A stretch of DNA of 64,000 nt from Paludibacteraceae bacterium (GCA_017551675.1 JAFZLC010000013.1:62001-126000); one strand, 5' to 3'. Positions 35,858 to 44,207 are shown, counted from the first letter of the stretch. Notes: generated by a model not told the origin, from the letters alone. Made by a program: numbers and translations.

Positions 35858-36754
35858 ATGGGAAAACTAAGAGTTGCTGTTGTCGGTTATGGCAACATCG
35901 GACGTTTCAGTGTTGAAGCGATCCAAGCAGCACCTGATATGGAATTGGCGGGCGTCGTTCGTCGTGACCCATCTTGCAAACCAGCTGAATTGGCTGACGT
36001 GAAGGTGGTTGCCAACATCGATGAACTTGGCAAGGTGGATGTAGCCATCCTTTGCACACCAACCAGAAACATTCCTGAGGTGGCAAAATCTATTTTGGAA
36101 AAAGGTATCTATACGGTAGATAGTTTCGACATCCACGGACAAGTATGGGAGCTTCACCAATCATTGGATGCAGTTGCTAAACAACATAATGTGGCAGCTA
36201 TCATTTCAGCAGGTTGGGATCCAGGAACCGATTCAGTTGTTCGTACTTTGTTGATGGCTATGGCTCCAAAAGGATTAACATATACAAACTTTGGTCCTGG
36301 TATGAGTATGGGTCACTCAGTGGTGGCTCGTGGTAAGAAGGGTGTTAAGAACGCTCTTTCTATGACTATCCCTAAGGGTCAAAGTATTCACAGCCGTATG
36401 GTTTATGTAGAGTTGGAACCAGGTTATACTGCTGAACAAGTCTACGCTGAATTGAAGGCTGACGACTACTTCGCTCATGATGAATTGCACGTTATCCCTG
36501 TTAATAGTGTAGATGACTGCAAAGATATGGGTCATGGCGTATTGATCGAACGCAAAGGTGTATCTGGTAAGACTCAAAATCAATTGTTTGAGTTCCGTAT
36601 GCACATCAACAACCCAGCACTTACCGCTCAAGTCTTGACTTCTTGTGCACGTGCAGTTGTAAAACAACGTCCTGGTTGTTACGCATTACCTGAAATCGCT
36701 CCAATGGATTTGTTGGCTGGCGACAAAGAAACGTTGATTAAGAGTTTGGTATAA
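35858..36754 (+). CDS. ddh: meso-Diaminopimelate dehydrogenase
   Basis: A 298-residue NADPH enzyme that makes meso-diaminopimelate directly from tetrahydrodipicolinate and ammonia, a one-step route to the lysine and peptidoglycan precursor. Rossmann VAVVGYGNIGRFSVEA is at residues 6-21, CTPTRNIPEVAKSIL near 67, TVDSFDIHGQ near 86 and ISAGWDPGTDSVVR near 115; the late MHINNPALTAQVL is also conserved. Placement right after glutamate dehydrogenase links two ammonia-assimilating reductive aminations, although a terminator separates them. Confidence 0.93.
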   Translation: MGKLRVAVVGYGNIGRFSVEAIQAAPDMELAGVVRRDPSCKPAELADVKVVANIDELGKVDVAILCTPTRNIPEVAKSILEKGIYTVDSFDIHGQVWELHQSLDAVAKQHNVAAIISAGWDPGTDSVVRTLLMAMAPKGLTYTNFGPGMSMGHSVVARGKKGVKNALSMTIPKGQSIHSRMVYVELEPGYTAEQVYAELKADDYFAHDELHVIPVNSVDDCKDMGHGVLIERKGVSGKTQNQLFEFRMHINNPALTAQVLTSCARAVVKQRPGCYALPEIAPMDLLAGDKETLIKSLV

Positions 36755-36776
36755 TAAATACTTTCATAGATGAATT

Positions 36777-36806
36777 AAGCCCCCTGCTTTGCTGGGGGCT
36801 TTTTTT
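36777..36806 (+). terminator. Terminator of ddh
   Basis: AAGCCCCC pairs with GGGGGCTT around a 9-base loop; seven further T's follow. Confidence 0.9.
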
Positions 36807-37172
36807 GTTGCTGGTCTCAGCATTAAAAAAGAGGAATTTAGAAATTAAGATGATAAAATGTTATTTGTTATTGATTTTTACATCTATTTCGATGAAAAAA
36901 ACTATCTTTAACCGAGCAACTTTGATTCGAATGAAGAAAAATTGATGATAGTCGTAGAACTTTAAAATAGATAATAATGACGTTAAAAGGTCTATGTAAA
37001 TATTATATTAGTTGTATTAACCAAATTGAAAAGTGGATAGAGATGGTTGATAAAAAAGTTTAAACTATATTGAAGGGTGTTATATAGAATTTTTTAGTAA
37101 TACTCTCCCCGAAGATATTAAAATTGGTGACAAACTTTTTTTGAATAAACATTAAACAAATCGAATGAATGT
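36807..37172. other. AT-rich intergenic region before the AbiF module
   Basis: About 365 very AT-rich bases between the ddh terminator and the first RNA gene. It holds two short open frames, 36849-36944 (31 codons) and 36977-37063 (28 codons, starting MTLKGLCKYYISC). Neither has a recognisable domain or a promoter I trust. I see no transposon ends. It may be leftover sequence from earlier insertions. Confidence 0.4.
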
Positions 37173-37203
37173 TTTGTTTTATAAAAAAAAAGCAATAAAT
37201 TTG
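37173..37203 (+). promoter_or_regulatory. Promoter of RNA copy 1
   Basis: TTTG at 37173-37176, exactly 19 bases, then TAAATTTG at 37196-37203: an exact match to the Bacteroidota consensus TTTG-N19-TAnnTTTG. The RNA element starts immediately after. Confidence 0.8.
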
Positions 37204-37205
37204 CA

Positions 37206-37265
37206 CTCAATATGACCGCTCACGCTTCCCATTGAACAGCGCACCCGAGCGGTCTTCGAGTTTTT
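37206..37265 (+). ncRNA. AbiF-associated structured RNA, copy 1
   Basis: A 60-base element, repeated with one base changed at 38246-38305. Folding by eye: an outer stem GACCGCTC (37214-37221) with GAGCGGTC (37247-37254), 8 perfect pairs. An outer extension pairs ACTCAA (37205-37210) with TTCGAGT (37255-37261) with a bulged C. An inner stem pairs CGCT (37223-37226) with AGCG (37238-37241). The run TTTTT ends it, so it is a compact RNA with a built-in terminator. It lies 18 bases before the AbiF start. A structured RNA next to AbiF/Abi_2 genes is known from comparative studies (the abiF RNA motif), and RNA antitoxin function has been proposed; identity with that motif is my inference. Confidence 0.78.
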
Positions 37266-37283
37266 CTATCTATATTTTGTTTT

Positions 37284-38201
37284 ATGCAATACACTAAACT
37301 ACCTTTATCTGTTGAAGAGCAAATTTCCAAGCTTGAGAAACGAGGATTGCGTTTCTGTAATAAGTGTTTGTCTACTAAATATTTACAGAACATAAGTTAT
37401 TATAGATTACGTGCATTTACGTATCCGTTTCAAAATAACATGGATAACGCCGATCATGAATTTGTTAGGGATGATATCGATTTCATGGATGTTATTGATT
37501 TGTATGTGTTTGATAAGCGATTACGCTCCTTGGTATTCAGCGAGATTGAAAAAATAGAAGTTGCGGTACGTACAAAACTCTCGCTTTATTATTCTCTTTC
37601 TAAAAATGACGCATTGTGGTATGAAAACGAGAATATCTATAAGTCTCCTATCAAGTTTCAGAAAATAATAAGTGATATTAAGTCTGATGTTGATAGAAGT
37701 GATGAAGATTTTATCAAACATTATAGGCAAAAATACGACACTCCGTTAATGCCTCCTTCTTGGATGACTTTGGAAGTCGTTTCTTTTGGTGTACTTAGCC
37801 GATTATATAAGGAACTAATTCCAAGTGTGGAGAAACGTAGTATTGCAAATCAGTTTGGTATCGGTGATGAAAAGATCTTTGCCAATTGGTTACACGCATT
37901 TAACAATTTGCGAAATTGTTGCGCTCATCATAGTAGAATATGGAATCGACGATTTCTTGTTCAAATCAAATTGCCATACAATACAACCTCTGCATTTATC
38001 CCCCGCAAAAAGATTGCTAAAATTAGAAATAACAAATTGTTTGCAATGCTCTCTGCCATAAAGTATATTGTTGATATAATTAGTCCCGATAACTCTTTTA
38101 AGACAAATCTGATTCAATTACTCAATCAGCCTAATCGTCTCCTTTCATTAAAAGAAATGGGATTTCCCCCTGATTGGGAAACTCTACCTGTATGGAAATG
38201 A
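37284..38201 (+). CDS. abiF: AbiF/Abi_2 family abortive-infection protein (HEPN)
   Basis: A 305-residue protein. The Abi_2 N-terminal signature is clear: LPLSVEEQISKLEKRGL, then YLQNISYYRLRAFTYPFQ at 33-50, then FDKRLRSLVFSEIEKIEVAVR at 76-96. The C-terminal part has the HEPN RNase motif R-x4-H at R210-H215, in NNLRNCCAHHSRIWNR. Such proteins act against phages, probably by cutting RNA when released from control; AbiF has been proposed as an ancestor of Cas13. The gene lies between two copies of a 60-base RNA. There is no strong promoter of its own between RNA copy 1 and the ATG, so it may depend on readthrough of the RNA terminator, as in type III toxin-antitoxin loci. Base use is more AT-rich than neighbours, suggesting transfer. 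Confidence 0.88.
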   Translation: MQYTKLPLSVEEQISKLEKRGLRFCNKCLSTKYLQNISYYRLRAFTYPFQNNMDNADHEFVRDDIDFMDVIDLYVFDKRLRSLVFSEIEKIEVAVRTKLSLYYSLSKNDALWYENENIYKSPIKFQKIISDIKSDVDRSDEDFIKHYRQKYDTPLMPPSWMTLEVVSFGVLSRLYKELIPSVEKRSIANQFGIGDEKIFANWLHAFNNLRNCCAHHSRIWNRRFLVQIKLPYNTTSAFIPRKKIAKIRNNKLFAMLSAIKYIVDIISPDNSFKTNLIQLLNQPNRLLSLKEMGFPPDWETLPVWK

Positions 38202-38212
38202 ATAATTTTTAT

Positions 38213-38243
38213 TTTGCTATAACGGAAAAAAACAATAATTTTG
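38213..38243 (+). promoter_or_regulatory. Promoter of RNA copy 2
   Basis: TTTG at 38213-38216, exactly 19 bases, then TAATTTTG at 38236-38243. Spacing to the RNA element is identical to copy 1 although the sequence between the boxes differs. Confidence 0.8.
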
Positions 38244-38245
38244 TC

Positions 38246-38305
38246 CTCAATATGACCGCTCACGCTTCCCATTGAACAGCGCACCTGAGCGGTCTTCGAG
38301 TTTTT
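38246..38305 (+). ncRNA. AbiF-associated structured RNA, copy 2
   Basis: Identical to the element at 37206-37265 except T at 38286 in place of C at 37246, a base just outside the 8-pair stem. The same stems and T run are present. It lies 44 bases after the abiF stop and has its own promoter, so it should be a separate transcript. It is followed by the WG-repeat gene, which starts 75 bases later. It may be a second antitoxin dose or the scar of the recombination that brought abiF in. Confidence 0.75.
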
Positions 38306-38351
38306 AATAACGAATAAAATGTAAGATTTGGTTTTCGATTTTTGCTAAAAA

Positions 38352-38366
38352 ATTATAGACGCCACC
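38352..38366 (-). repeat. Half copy of the GGTGGGTTCTATAAA motif
   Basis: Minus strand GGTGGCGTCTATAAT matches 12 of 15 bases of the dispersed motif. It lies 14 bases before the WG-repeat gene start, like the half copy before aguA. Confidence 0.3.
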
Positions 38367-38380
38367 TAAATAAATGGTTT

Positions 38381-39937
38381 ATGAAAAAACTTATTATCAC
38401 ATTATTCGCACTATCAGTAATGTCCGTGGTTTCATCGGCTTCACTGACAAAAGAACAAACAGAGTCTTTGAACGAGAAAATCAAGGAGTATGACTATGTT
38501 GGAAGTTTCAGCGAAAATAGAGCCCTTGTGATAAAAGACAATAAGGCTGGTTTTATCAATAAGTCTGGTGATGTGGTTATCCCTTTACAATATGAAAAAG
38601 TTGTTTCCTTTAGAAATCTATTCAGGAATGGAATTTGGTGTGATGAGTCGGTGGGTGTTATCGACAGCATGGGCAATCGATTGGTGCCAGAAGGAAAGGT
38701 GAAAAGAATTCTCCAAATTCCCCAAGGACGTTTCTGGGAGATTAATAAATTTCCTGATTTTAAATCGTTGGATATTGTACAAATTGAAACTGAGCCAGGT
38801 AAGACTATTACCTATTGCTTTGAATTCGGGAAGCTTCTCTTTACTATGGATAATGATTGGCCAGTGGTGAATTATTATACGGGGAGAATTCTTTCTACAA
38901 CCCAAAAGAAAAAGAAAAAATATTTAGGTGAAGAGGATCTGAAGAAGCTTGGATTTCAAGATGTTAGCAATGTATATCATTGTGGTTCTTTTGGATATAC
39001 AACAGGAGAATGCTTGGTATTGAAGAAAAATGACAAGTTTGGAATTGTTGACATGAATTTTAAGGAAGTCTATCCTTTTGTCTGCAACAACTCACATTTG
39101 GAATATGTTGATGGTACAGTGCTGGTTAATGAAGTCGTTTATCATGAAGATGGTGATCTTGGTCTTATGGTGTTCCCATTTACCACATCCATATACAAGG
39201 ACAAAAAGGTTTTAGCAAATAATCTTTTTTGTACCAGAGAAATGTATGGAAAATATGTTTTTTTTGAAGGGGGGCAAACCTCGTTCATGGACTATCTGGA
39301 GCAATCCTTAGGTATAAAAACACCAGAGTCGGCAAAAAAAATAAAATTATACACCTTGGATGGTAAAGAGGTGGAATCCATAGCTTTTGGTCAAAACAGA
39401 TTTAGACTTGTTGATAAAGAAGGTGTATCGTCATGGATATATGAGGATGCAAAAGGCAATGCCATTATAAAAGAGCCAGTAGAACTGGTGTCTGGTAAAT
39501 TTGGAGAAAAGGTAATCGCCATACAAACTGCATCAAGTATACAAAATGGACTTGAGATTTTTATTGATATCGCTACGGGTGATACTGCATGGTTTCCTGA
39601 GTCTGCGTTTTGTGGAATGATATTCCCATTTCCCTATCTGGAAGCAGGATTGATAAAAGTTTCGGATTTGTCAAGATATGATTATAAATACAGTCCGCTT
39701 ACCGATTATTATGTCACCTCATCCAGAAGAGATAATGAATTAAATTTGAAATTTATGCGCAGAGAAGAGTACGATGATTCTACTCGTAAAAGCCTCTATA
39801 AAATAAAAAATACAGAAACAAACAAACTCATAGAAAAAGAGTTTCAACAGATAGATTCCTTCTCAGACGAACTACTATTGGTGAGGTTCAATAATAGATG
39901 GTATTTCTTGAATGACGAGGGGGAAGGAATTAAATAA
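38381..39937 (+). CDS. Secreted WG-repeat protein
   Basis: A 518-residue protein from the ATG at 38381, which gives a signal peptide (MKKLIITLFALSVMSVVSSA). A TTG 39 bases earlier is in frame but would place 13 residues in front. Near the N-terminus a WG-type beta repeat is clear (ALVIKDNKAGFINKSGDVVIPLQYEK is its shape). A second unit, VLKKNDKFGIVDMNFKEVYP, is near 218, and a last one near the C-terminus ends WYFLNDEGEG. Such repeats form extracytoplasmic beta scaffolds and have no known enzymatic role. It lies just after RNA copy 2 and may belong to the same accessory stretch, but no functional link is evident. Confidence 0.7.
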   Translation: MKKLIITLFALSVMSVVSSASLTKEQTESLNEKIKEYDYVGSFSENRALVIKDNKAGFINKSGDVVIPLQYEKVVSFRNLFRNGIWCDESVGVIDSMGNRLVPEGKVKRILQIPQGRFWEINKFPDFKSLDIVQIETEPGKTITYCFEFGKLLFTMDNDWPVVNYYTGRILSTTQKKKKKYLGEEDLKKLGFQDVSNVYHCGSFGYTTGECLVLKKNDKFGIVDMNFKEVYPFVCNNSHLEYVDGTVLVNEVVYHEDGDLGLMVFPFTTSIYKDKKVLANNLFCTREMYGKYVFFEGGQTSFMDYLEQSLGIKTPESAKKIKLYTLDGKEVESIAFGQNRFRLVDKEGVSSWIYEDAKGNAIIKEPVELVSGKFGEKVIAIQTASSIQNGLEIFIDIATGDTAWFPESAFCGMIFPFPYLEAGLIKVSDLSRYDYKYSPLTDYYVTSSRRDNELNLKFMRREEYDDSTRKSLYKIKNTETNKLIEKEFQQIDSFSDELLLVRFNNRWYFLNDEGEGIK

Positions 39938-40001
39938 AGAAAATCACGGAGAGTCTCGAGCTGGTGCATCCTTGAAAAATGAATAACTTAATTAATACAA
40001 T

Positions 40002-41918
40002 ATGGAAAATAAAGAAATTGGATTCGTTCGCGTTGCCAGTGCAATCCCAGTGGTGGAGATTGCTAATCCTAAGGTGAATGCAGACAGAATCATATCGCTG
40101 ATAGAAAAAGCAGCACAAGAGAATGTTAAAATTGTATGTTTCCCAGAACTTTGTCTTACGGGTTATACTTGTTCCGATCTTTTTTATCAACGCACTTTGA
40201 TTGAAGAGACGCAAAGACAACTCATTAGAATAAATGAGGCTGCTGGTCAACACGGACTCTATGCCATTGTGGGTGCGCCCTACTATCGTGATGGTAAATT
40301 GTATAATGCGGCTTTCGTGGCAGGTACGGGCGACCGTTTCTTCCATACGGAGGTGGATAAACAATACTTGCCAAGCAATAATGAGTTTTACGAGAAACGT
40401 TGGTTCACCCCTGGATTCGGTGAAAAGAGACAGATCTTTGAGGTCGATGGACTAAAATTCGGCATTGAGATCTGCGAAGACTTATGGATGCCAGCATCTC
40501 CAAGTGACGAGATGTGTCTGGCGGGCGCAGAAATCATCTTCAATCTCTCTGCCAGTGATGAACTGATTGGCAAGGAGGCCTATCGTCGTCAATTGGTGAA
40601 GCAGAAGTCTGCCACGAATGTGTGTGCCTACATCTATACGGGTTCAGGTTTCGGAGAGAGTAGCACCGACCTCGTTTTCTCTGGCACTGCCATTATCGCA
40701 GAAAACGGTAGTCTGTTGGCAACGTCGGAACGATTCTCTTTCAAAGAACAGCTCACCATTGCTGATATTGATGTACAGCGATTGCAGGCGGATCGTTTGC
40801 GCAACTCTGCTTTTATCATTGGCAATCAGAACCCTAACAAGAATAACGAGATTGAAATCACTCGTCTTGAGTCAATCGAGATATATGCCAATCCGTCGGA
40901 TGTGACTCGCACATTTGCGCCACATCCATTTGTTCCGCCAGAGGACGAGATGAAGACTCGCTGCAACGAGATCTTCTCTATCCAAGTGGGTGGATTGGCA
41001 ACACGCTTGTATCACACAGGCATCCAGAAAGCTGTTGTGGGCATAAGTGGAGGACTCGACTCTACACTCGCACTGCTTGTGATGGTGAAGACATTCGACA
41101 AACTGGGTCTTCCGCGTAAAAACATTGTTGGCATCACAATGCCTGGTTTTGGTACCACCGGTCGTACCTATCATAATTCACTCAATATGATGAAGAGTCT
41201 GGGTATTTCTATCAAGGAGGTGGACATTAAGCCAGCATGCTTGCAACACTTGAAAGATCTTGATCATGACCTTTCCGTCCTTGATGTTACCTATGAGAAC
41301 ACGCAGGCACGCGAGAGAACTCAAATCTTGATGGATTATGCCAATAAGATCGGAGGATTGGTGGTTGGAACAGGCGATTTGTCTGAGTTGGTGTTGGGTT
41401 GGGCAACCTACAATGGCGACCACATGAGTATGTATGCTGTCAATACGTCGATTCCAAAGACCTTGGTGAGATACTTGGTGAAATATGCAGCTCTTTACGA
41501 GATGGATGAAGCTGCAAAAGAGACATTGTTGGATGTCTGCGATACTCCTGTCAGTCCGGAACTCCTTCCTGCCGACGATAAAGGAGAGATTGCACAAAAG
41601 ACAGAGGATTTGGTGGGACCTTATGAACTCCACGATTTCTTCATCTACTACACCCTTCGTTTCGGATTGTCACCTACAAAGATTAACTTTATGGCTCGTA
41701 AAGCGTTTGAGGGTAAATATGATGATGCTACGATATTGAAGTGGATGCGCACGTTCTATTGGCGTTTCTTCGCACAACAGTTTAAGAGAAGCTGTATGCC
41801 AGATGGTCCGAAGGTAGGTAGTGTCAACCTCTCACCACGTGGAGATTGGAGAATGCCGAGCGATGCATCCAGCAAGATATGGATTGAAGAGGTGGAACGG
41901 TTGACGAAAAATAAATAA
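40002..41918 (+). CDS. nadE: NAD+ synthase, glutamine-hydrolysing
   Basis: A 638-residue two-domain enzyme that amidates deamido-NAD with ammonia from glutamine. The N-terminal nitrilase-type glutaminase (about 1-270) has the catalytic Glu in CFPELCLTGYTC and Cys in GIEICEDLWMP. The C-terminal synthetase has the PP-loop GISGGLDSTLALLVM near 350, and GTGDLSELVLGWATYNGDHM near 456. The chain ends normally, so both halves are intact. It is a core gene bordered on both sides by accessory or broken sequence. Confidence 0.94.
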   Translation: MENKEIGFVRVASAIPVVEIANPKVNADRIISLIEKAAQENVKIVCFPELCLTGYTCSDLFYQRTLIEETQRQLIRINEAAGQHGLYAIVGAPYYRDGKLYNAAFVAGTGDRFFHTEVDKQYLPSNNEFYEKRWFTPGFGEKRQIFEVDGLKFGIEICEDLWMPASPSDEMCLAGAEIIFNLSASDELIGKEAYRRQLVKQKSATNVCAYIYTGSGFGESSTDLVFSGTAIIAENGSLLATSERFSFKEQLTIADIDVQRLQADRLRNSAFIIGNQNPNKNNEIEITRLESIEIYANPSDVTRTFAPHPFVPPEDEMKTRCNEIFSIQVGGLATRLYHTGIQKAVVGISGGLDSTLALLVMVKTFDKLGLPRKNIVGITMPGFGTTGRTYHNSLNMMKSLGISIKEVDIKPACLQHLKDLDHDLSVLDVTYENTQARERTQILMDYANKIGGLVVGTGDLSELVLGWATYNGDHMSMYAVNTSIPKTLVRYLVKYAALYEMDEAAKETLLDVCDTPVSPELLPADDKGEIAQKTEDLVGPYELHDFFIYYTLRFGLSPTKINFMARKAFEGKYDDATILKWMRTFYWRFFAQQFKRSCMPDGPKVGSVNLSPRGDWRMPSDASSKIWIEEVERLTKNK

Positions 41919-41945
41919 TCATACACAAGATCAGGAAGTTGGTTT

Positions 41946-42148
41946 ATGAATTATAAAATACGTTCGTTTGTGAAATATTTTATTCTTGTATTTATCTTAA
42001 TTCTAATTAGCCTGGGTATCTTTCCGATGAGGTTGTTCAAATCATTGAAATGATAGAGAAGGAAATCGATACTGCTAAAATGCTTAGGGTGAGAACCAAA
42101 GATGGAAAGGTGGAATATCCTCGCCAAATATATGCATTTACAGTTTAA
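41946..42148 (+). pseudogene. Gene debris, short membrane-like protein remnant
   Basis: An open frame starts at 41946 with a hydrophobic segment (FILVFILILISLGI) and stops at 35 codons. A second frame, shifted near 41997-42020, continues as SDEVVQIIEMIEKEIDTAKM and ends at 42148 (RQIYAFTV). The pair looks like one small gene broken by a frameshift, though the parent is not recognised. The surrounding 489-base gap between nadE and DUF2461 holds no other gene apart from the fragment at 42298. Confidence 0.35.
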
Positions 42149-42297
42149 TTTTGCGTTTGTGCAATAGTTTAGAATAGGTGTAAGAAATTTTGCGAAAGCT
42201 CTCTATTTTATTATTTTTGTAAATGTACCATTTCCAAGAGGCAGCTTATGTATTGCTCCTTAAAAATGGAGATGTGCGAAACCAATAAAACTAATAT

Positions 42298-42399
42298 ATG
42301 AAATACCCAATCGGCGTAGAGACATTTGATAAGGTCATCAGCAGGAACTATGTTTACGTTGATAAGACGTCACTTGTGTATATGTTAGAAAGAGGGTGA
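42298..42399 (+). pseudogene. Truncated AAA-ATPase-like/DUF1703 gene (first 33 codons)
   Basis: The frame encodes MKYPIGVETFDKVISR then NYVYVDKTSLVYMLERG and stops. This matches the start of the large AAA-ATPase-like (PD-(D/E)XK nuclease-fused) proteins that are abundant and often broken in Bacteroidales, just before their Walker A loop. The remaining 450 or more residues are gone, so this is a remnant. The DUF2461 gene begins nine bases after the stop. Confidence 0.65.
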
Positions 42400-42407
42400 A
42401 GATAGTT

Positions 42408-43088
42408 ATGAAAGAGATAATCAAATTTTTGCGAGACTTGCAAAAAAACAACAATACGGAATGGTTTCATGCTCACAGAAAAGAGTATGAGGCAGCGCGT
42501 GATCAATTCGGACAGTTTGCTATGAAACTGATAGCTGGTGTGACTCAGTTTGATAAAAGTACGGAAGGCTTGGAACTGAAAGACTGTACGTATCGTATTA
42601 ATCGTGATATTCGCTTCTCGGCAGATAAGTCTCCTTATAAAACACATTTCGGCGTTTTTATCTCTCCAGGTGGTAAGAAGTCGGGACATGCTGGCTACTA
42701 TTTCCACCTTTCCGTGGGTGGTACAGGTTATCCTGATGAGAGTATGATTGCCATTGGTCATTATTGTTATGATAAAAAAGTGGTGGAGATTGTTCGAGAG
42801 GATTTGCAAGATGATGGAAAAAGATTTGATAAGTATATACAGACTGCAGCAAAGGACGGACTTCGCTTGGATTATACCGATGCCTTGAAGAAGGTGCCGA
42901 AAGATCTGACAGACTTTCCATATAAGGATTATTGGCGTCTGAAGACATATTGTTTGGATAAACCGTTGGATGACTCTTTTGTGTGTGATGAACATTTGTT
43001 GGAACATCTACTGGATATCTTCAAAAGAAATCAACCATTCATTGCTTATTTAAATCAGGTGATAGATTACACCAAGGAGGAAGATTAG
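42408..43088 (+). CDS. DUF2461 family protein
   Basis: A 226-residue protein of the TIGR02453/DUF2461 family. Seen: FLRDLQKNNNTEWFHAHRKEY near the N-terminus, YRINRDIRFSADKSPYKTHFG near 63-83, and YYFHLSVGG with a late PYKDYWRLKTY. Its biochemical function is unknown. The ATG at 42408 is preferred to the GTG at 42396, which overlaps the upstream fragment. Its stop is directly followed by the ATG of the EamA gene, so the two are co-transcribed. Confidence 0.85.
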   Translation: MKEIIKFLRDLQKNNNTEWFHAHRKEYEAARDQFGQFAMKLIAGVTQFDKSTEGLELKDCTYRINRDIRFSADKSPYKTHFGVFISPGGKKSGHAGYYFHLSVGGTGYPDESMIAIGHYCYDKKVVEIVREDLQDDGKRFDKYIQTAAKDGLRLDYTDALKKVPKDLTDFPYKDYWRLKTYCLDKPLDDSFVCDEHLLEHLLDIFKRNQPFIAYLNQVIDYTKEED

Positions 43089-44012
43089 ATGTCTGCGAAG
43101 AAAAACCCTATTCGTAAAGGAATCTTTTTTGCGGTGTTAGCCGCTGTTCTATATGCGATAAATGCTCCGTTTTCAAAGATTGTATTGGAACACATGCCAC
43201 CTATTCTGATGGCAGGGTTCCTCTATATCGGTTCTGCTTTGGCAATGCTAATGGTGGGCGGAATGCGTATGTTGCATGGCCGTATCGGACTCGAGAAGAG
43301 TCTGGAAGAGAAGGAGTGGCCCTATATCGTAGCCATGATTCTGTTGGATGTGATTTCCCCAGTCTGCTTGATGATGGGCTTGAAGATGACAACCGCTGAA
43401 AACGCTTCACTACTTAGCAATTTTGAAGTGGTTGTGACAGCTTTGCTTGCCTTGCTCTTTTTTAAGGAGAAAATTAGCCGACGTTTGTGGGTGGGCATTC
43501 TCTTTGTGACAGTCTCGTGTTGTGTCCTCTCTTTCGAAGATATGGATAGTCTCCGCTTCTCGAATGGTTCGCTCCTTGTTGTCCTTTCCGCCTTCTGTTG
43601 GGGATTGGATAATAATTGCACGAAGATGATTTCGGATAAGGACCCGTTACAAATTGTTTTGCTGAAGGGACTCTTCTCTGGTACTATCGCTTTGGTGGTT
43701 GGCTTTTATATGGGAGAGACAATTGAATCGATATGGATGGTAGTCGCAGCCTTGGTGGTGGGCTTGATTTCATACGGTATGAGTGTCTATGTGGATATCT
43801 ATGCACAACGCTATTTGGGAGCTGCTCGTACCAGTGCTTATTATGCCATTTCACCTTTTATTGCTACCGGTCTTTCGTTGCTAATCTTTCAACAGATGCC
43901 ACCCAAAGTCTATTGGATTGGTTTGGTTTTGATGGCTATCGGAGCATGGCTATGCTCGCGTGACACACCTCTTATCAATATCAATCCTAATCGTTCGATG
44001 GAGAAAAAATAA
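43089..44012 (+). CDS. EamA/DMT family transporter
   Basis: A 307-residue inner-membrane protein with ten predicted helices in two EamA repeats (about 10-140 and 155-295). The first repeat ends with the usual TTAENASLLSNFEVVVTALLALLFFKEK and the second with RTSAYYAISPFIATGLSLLIF. Members export amino acids, nucleobases or other small metabolites; the substrate here cannot be told. It is second gene of a pair with DUF2461, starting on the base after its stop. Confidence 0.88.
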   Translation: MSAKKNPIRKGIFFAVLAAVLYAINAPFSKIVLEHMPPILMAGFLYIGSALAMLMVGGMRMLHGRIGLEKSLEEKEWPYIVAMILLDVISPVCLMMGLKMTTAENASLLSNFEVVVTALLALLFFKEKISRRLWVGILFVTVSCCVLSFEDMDSLRFSNGSLLVVLSAFCWGLDNNCTKMISDKDPLQIVLLKGLFSGTIALVVGFYMGETIESIWMVVAALVVGLISYGMSVYVDIYAQRYLGAARTSAYYAISPFIATGLSLLIFQQMPPKVYWIGLVLMAIGAWLCSRDTPLININPNRSMEKK

Positions 44013-44021
44013 TGTTTTTTC

Positions 44022-44057
44022 TTATAAACCCATCAATTGAGTAGGTTTATAAATTTT
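44022..44057 (+). terminator. Possible terminator after EamA gene
   Basis: TTATAAACC pairs perfectly with GGTTTATAA around 13 bases, followed by ATTTTT. It is AT-rich and so weaker than the other terminators in the window. Confidence 0.4.
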
Positions 44058-44175
44058 TAAGGGGTCTTTTTGTTGAAATTTTATTCTAATTTTTGTTTTT
44101 GTTTTAGAATTATATTTTGTTTGTGTATGTTTACTGTGGTTTAAATAGTGAAATTGTTCAAATTTAATAGAATAT

Positions 44176-44207
44176 TTGTCTGCTAATTGTGTTCGGTCTA
44201 TATTTGC
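44176..44207 (+). promoter_or_regulatory. Promoter of metE
   Basis: TTTG at 44176-44179, 20 bases, then TATATTTG at 44200-44207. The leader is only about 25 bases, which leaves no room for a riboswitch. Confidence 0.7.

Noticed and set aside
37206-38305. The two 60-base repeats as a minimal CRISPR array
   Set aside because: There are only two copies, they are nearly 1 kb apart with a gene between, and each has a promoter and terminator-like hairpin; no cas gene is present.
42298-42399. A complete 33-residue small protein
   Set aside because: It matches the beginning of a much larger ATPase family and stops before the nucleotide-binding loop, so it is a truncated remnant.
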